Positions 56,992-58,000 of a stretch of 58,000 nt of DNA are shown piece after piece. Under the pieces are notes generated by a model. It had not been told where the DNA came from and did not search any database. It saw nothing but the letters and a program-made list of their open reading frames with translations. A program made the position numbers and the translations under genes. Origin of the DNA: Adiantum capillus-veneris (lineage: Eukaryota; Streptophyta; Polypodiopsida; Polypodiales; Pteridaceae); contig CM043953.1 in the NCBI GenBank assembly GCA_014529385.2, forward strand, positions 72,239,872-72,297,871. The letters run 5' to 3'. The stretch's first letter is position 1. Each line of letters begins with the position of its first letter.

Positions 56992-57170
56992 TGTCAGGAC
57001 AAGGGTCCTACGGGGCAAGGCCCAACCTAGGGGGTCAGGGACCTAGGCCAAGGGCCTGGATTGGACCAGTGTGGACTGGGGATCCTCTTAGGGCAAGAGC
57101 TAGGAGCTATGCCTATATAAAAAGGGCGTTAGGGAGGAGGATCCTAGGTCTGAGTTCCCTAGGTCTTACA
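56992..57170 (+). repeat. 3' LTR of the non-autonomous element
   Basis: It opens TGTCAGGACAAGGGTCC and ends TAGGTCTTACA. It lacks the duplicated CTAG present in the 5' LTR and has two extra A bases after the TATA box. Confidence 0.88.
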
Positions 57171-57345
57171 CACTTTTGAGGTTTACTGTGTTGCTTGTGC
57201 AATGACATCATGGTCGTCATCAAGTACTAGTTAAGTGGAATGATACATGTGAAGAAGGTGCCACTTGGGAAAACATTGGTGTTCTTAAGAAATAATTTGA
57301 GGACAAGGGTAGTCCTATGATGGATGGCACGGTGCCCCATCTTTA
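57171..57345 (+). pseudogene. Gypsy chromodomain relic
   Basis: From about 57225 the plus strand reads VKWNDTCEEGATWENIGVLK, a stop, then FEDKGSPMMDG. The pattern W-x5-EEATWE is the typical end of a retrotransposon chromodomain. The piece is too short to tie to a specific neighbour. Confidence 0.7.
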
Positions 57346-57645
57346 CATATAAATAGGAGGTTGGATGGGTGGAGTGACAATGCGTCTAGACCCTTGTTCT
57401 CTTAGGGACATGCTTGGTTCAATGTTCACGTTTAGTTAGTGTCCGACCAAGTGTGAAGATGCTGACAACATGACTCCTATAATATTTACCTATTCTAGAT
57501 TGACCATAGGAGAGTATAGCTATGGATTTCGTCTTTGATCTTCCTAGGAGTCAAGGTGGACATGATGGCATTTGGATTATTGTGGATAGATGTAGCAAGC
57601 AAGCTCATGTTGTACCATTGAAGCAGACAGTGAATGCCGATGTAA
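57346..57645 (+). pseudogene. Gypsy integrase core relic
   Basis: At about 57520-57640 the plus strand reads AMDFVFDLPRSQGGHDGIWI and then IVDRCSKQAHVVPLKQTVNA, the first catalytic Asp block of a gypsy integrase and the strand after it. It lies downstream of the chromodomain relic, reversing normal order, so these are separate fragments or a rearrangement. Confidence 0.75.
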
Positions 57646-57707
57646 TAGGATTGGATACCCAAGCGAGAAATCAATAGCAACACACGAGCAGAAACTACAA
57701 CAATTAG

Positions 57708-57783
<76 letters not shown>

Positions 57784-58000
57784 GAGAGTTGACACGAAGT
57801 GGAAGAGTTCCGGTTCCAGATGCACTGGCCCTAAAGATTGGTGCCCCTTACAATATTTATTTCTTTATTGCTTGATCACAAGAGTATGACTCTAGGGACC
57901 TTCTCTCTACAACTTTGTTCATAGATCACCTACCAAAGAATGGGCCAAAGCATCCTTATATACTTACATAGGATGCCTAAAAGCAGAGTCCTCAAAAAAC
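57646..58000. other. Unassigned 3' edge with a (GA)n tract
   Basis: A (GA)n run of about 70 bp occupies 57711-57781. The flanks are AT-rich with no gene. The sequence changes character at TGTAATAGGATTGG (about 57639), which could be an element edge, but no partner end is in view. Confidence 0.5.

Larger units (their letters stand above)
51653..57170 (+). mobile_element. Non-autonomous LTR element without gag-pol (LARD-like)
   Basis: Short LTRs of 181 and 179 bp bracket a 5.2-kb interior. The order TGTTAGG...CTTACA, PBS TGGTATCAGAGC, interior, polypurine tract, TGTCAGG...CTTACA is complete. The LTRs differ by about seven substitutions and two small indels (roughly 95% identity by eye), older than the copia insertion. 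No gag, RT or integrase motif was found on either strand. Flanking 5-mers ATTTT and CACTT do not match, so a target duplication is not seen. Confidence 0.8.

Noticed and set aside
57495-57825. Minus-strand frames with long Ser-Leu runs
   Set aside because: Translation of the (GA)n tract; the plus strand carries a recognisable integrase relic instead.

Overview
This window is nuclear DNA from a land plant with a large, transposon-filled genome. It holds an intronless L-type lectin receptor kinase, a complete-looking CACTA (En/Spm) transposon with split coding exons, Ty1/copia and Ty3/gypsy chromovirus retrotransposons, and many long (GA)n and (CA)n tracts. The lineage cannot be fixed from this sequence alone. 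A non-flowering vascular plant such as a fern would fit, but that is a weak inference.

Layout: 0-2.3 kb has a retroelement tail, its LTR and a degenerate AGTACCAA array. 2.3-4.9 kb has no recognisable gene. 4.9-9.0 kb is a minus-strand chromovirus remnant with a MITE inserted between integrase and chromodomain. 9.5-16.5 kb is a mosaic of the same chromovirus family: a plus-strand LTR-gag piece runs head-on into a minus-strand pol-gag-PBS-LTR piece, followed by a plus-strand protease-RT fragment and an LTR stump. 16.5-24.3 kb holds a second gypsy family. A 445-bp RNase H/integrase piece is present twice, 4.4 kb apart. The complete-side copy encodes two tandem HHCC zinc-binding modules, an integrase core with its D-D-E triad, and then an aspartic protease domain downstream of integrase, before a polypurine tract and a TGCGGTT...AACCGCA LTR.

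24.3-30.0 kb is a retroelement-like unit with a repeated 20-bp perfect palindrome in its leader and a broken roughly 1,200-residue coding region that is neither gag nor pol by motif. Its right-hand LTR is split by a 7,678-bp CACTA transposon (30330-38007, TTT target duplication). That transposon carries TNP2-type (1,104 aa) and TNPA-type (371 aa) genes whose exons I could join without a frame break, hairpin subterminal repeats at both ends, and a captured fragment of a host heavy-metal-associated (HMA) domain gene.

38.6-41.1 kb is a decayed gag region. 41.7-43.9 kb is the only convincing host gene, a 743-aa lectin receptor-like kinase. 44.4-51.3 kb has a gypsy integrase relic and a gypsy LTR split by a young copia element (192-bp LTRs with two differences, GACAC target duplication) whose gag-pol nevertheless has six stops and a frameshift. 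51.3-57.2 kb is a gypsy RT relic followed by a non-autonomous element with about 180-bp LTRs and no recognisable gag-pol. 57.2-58 kb has gypsy chromodomain and integrase relics.

The candidates for something undescribed are the gypsy family with tandem HHCC modules and a protease after integrase, the adjacent palindrome-bearing unit with its unidentified coiled-coil coding region, and the CACTA element with a captured HMA fragment.
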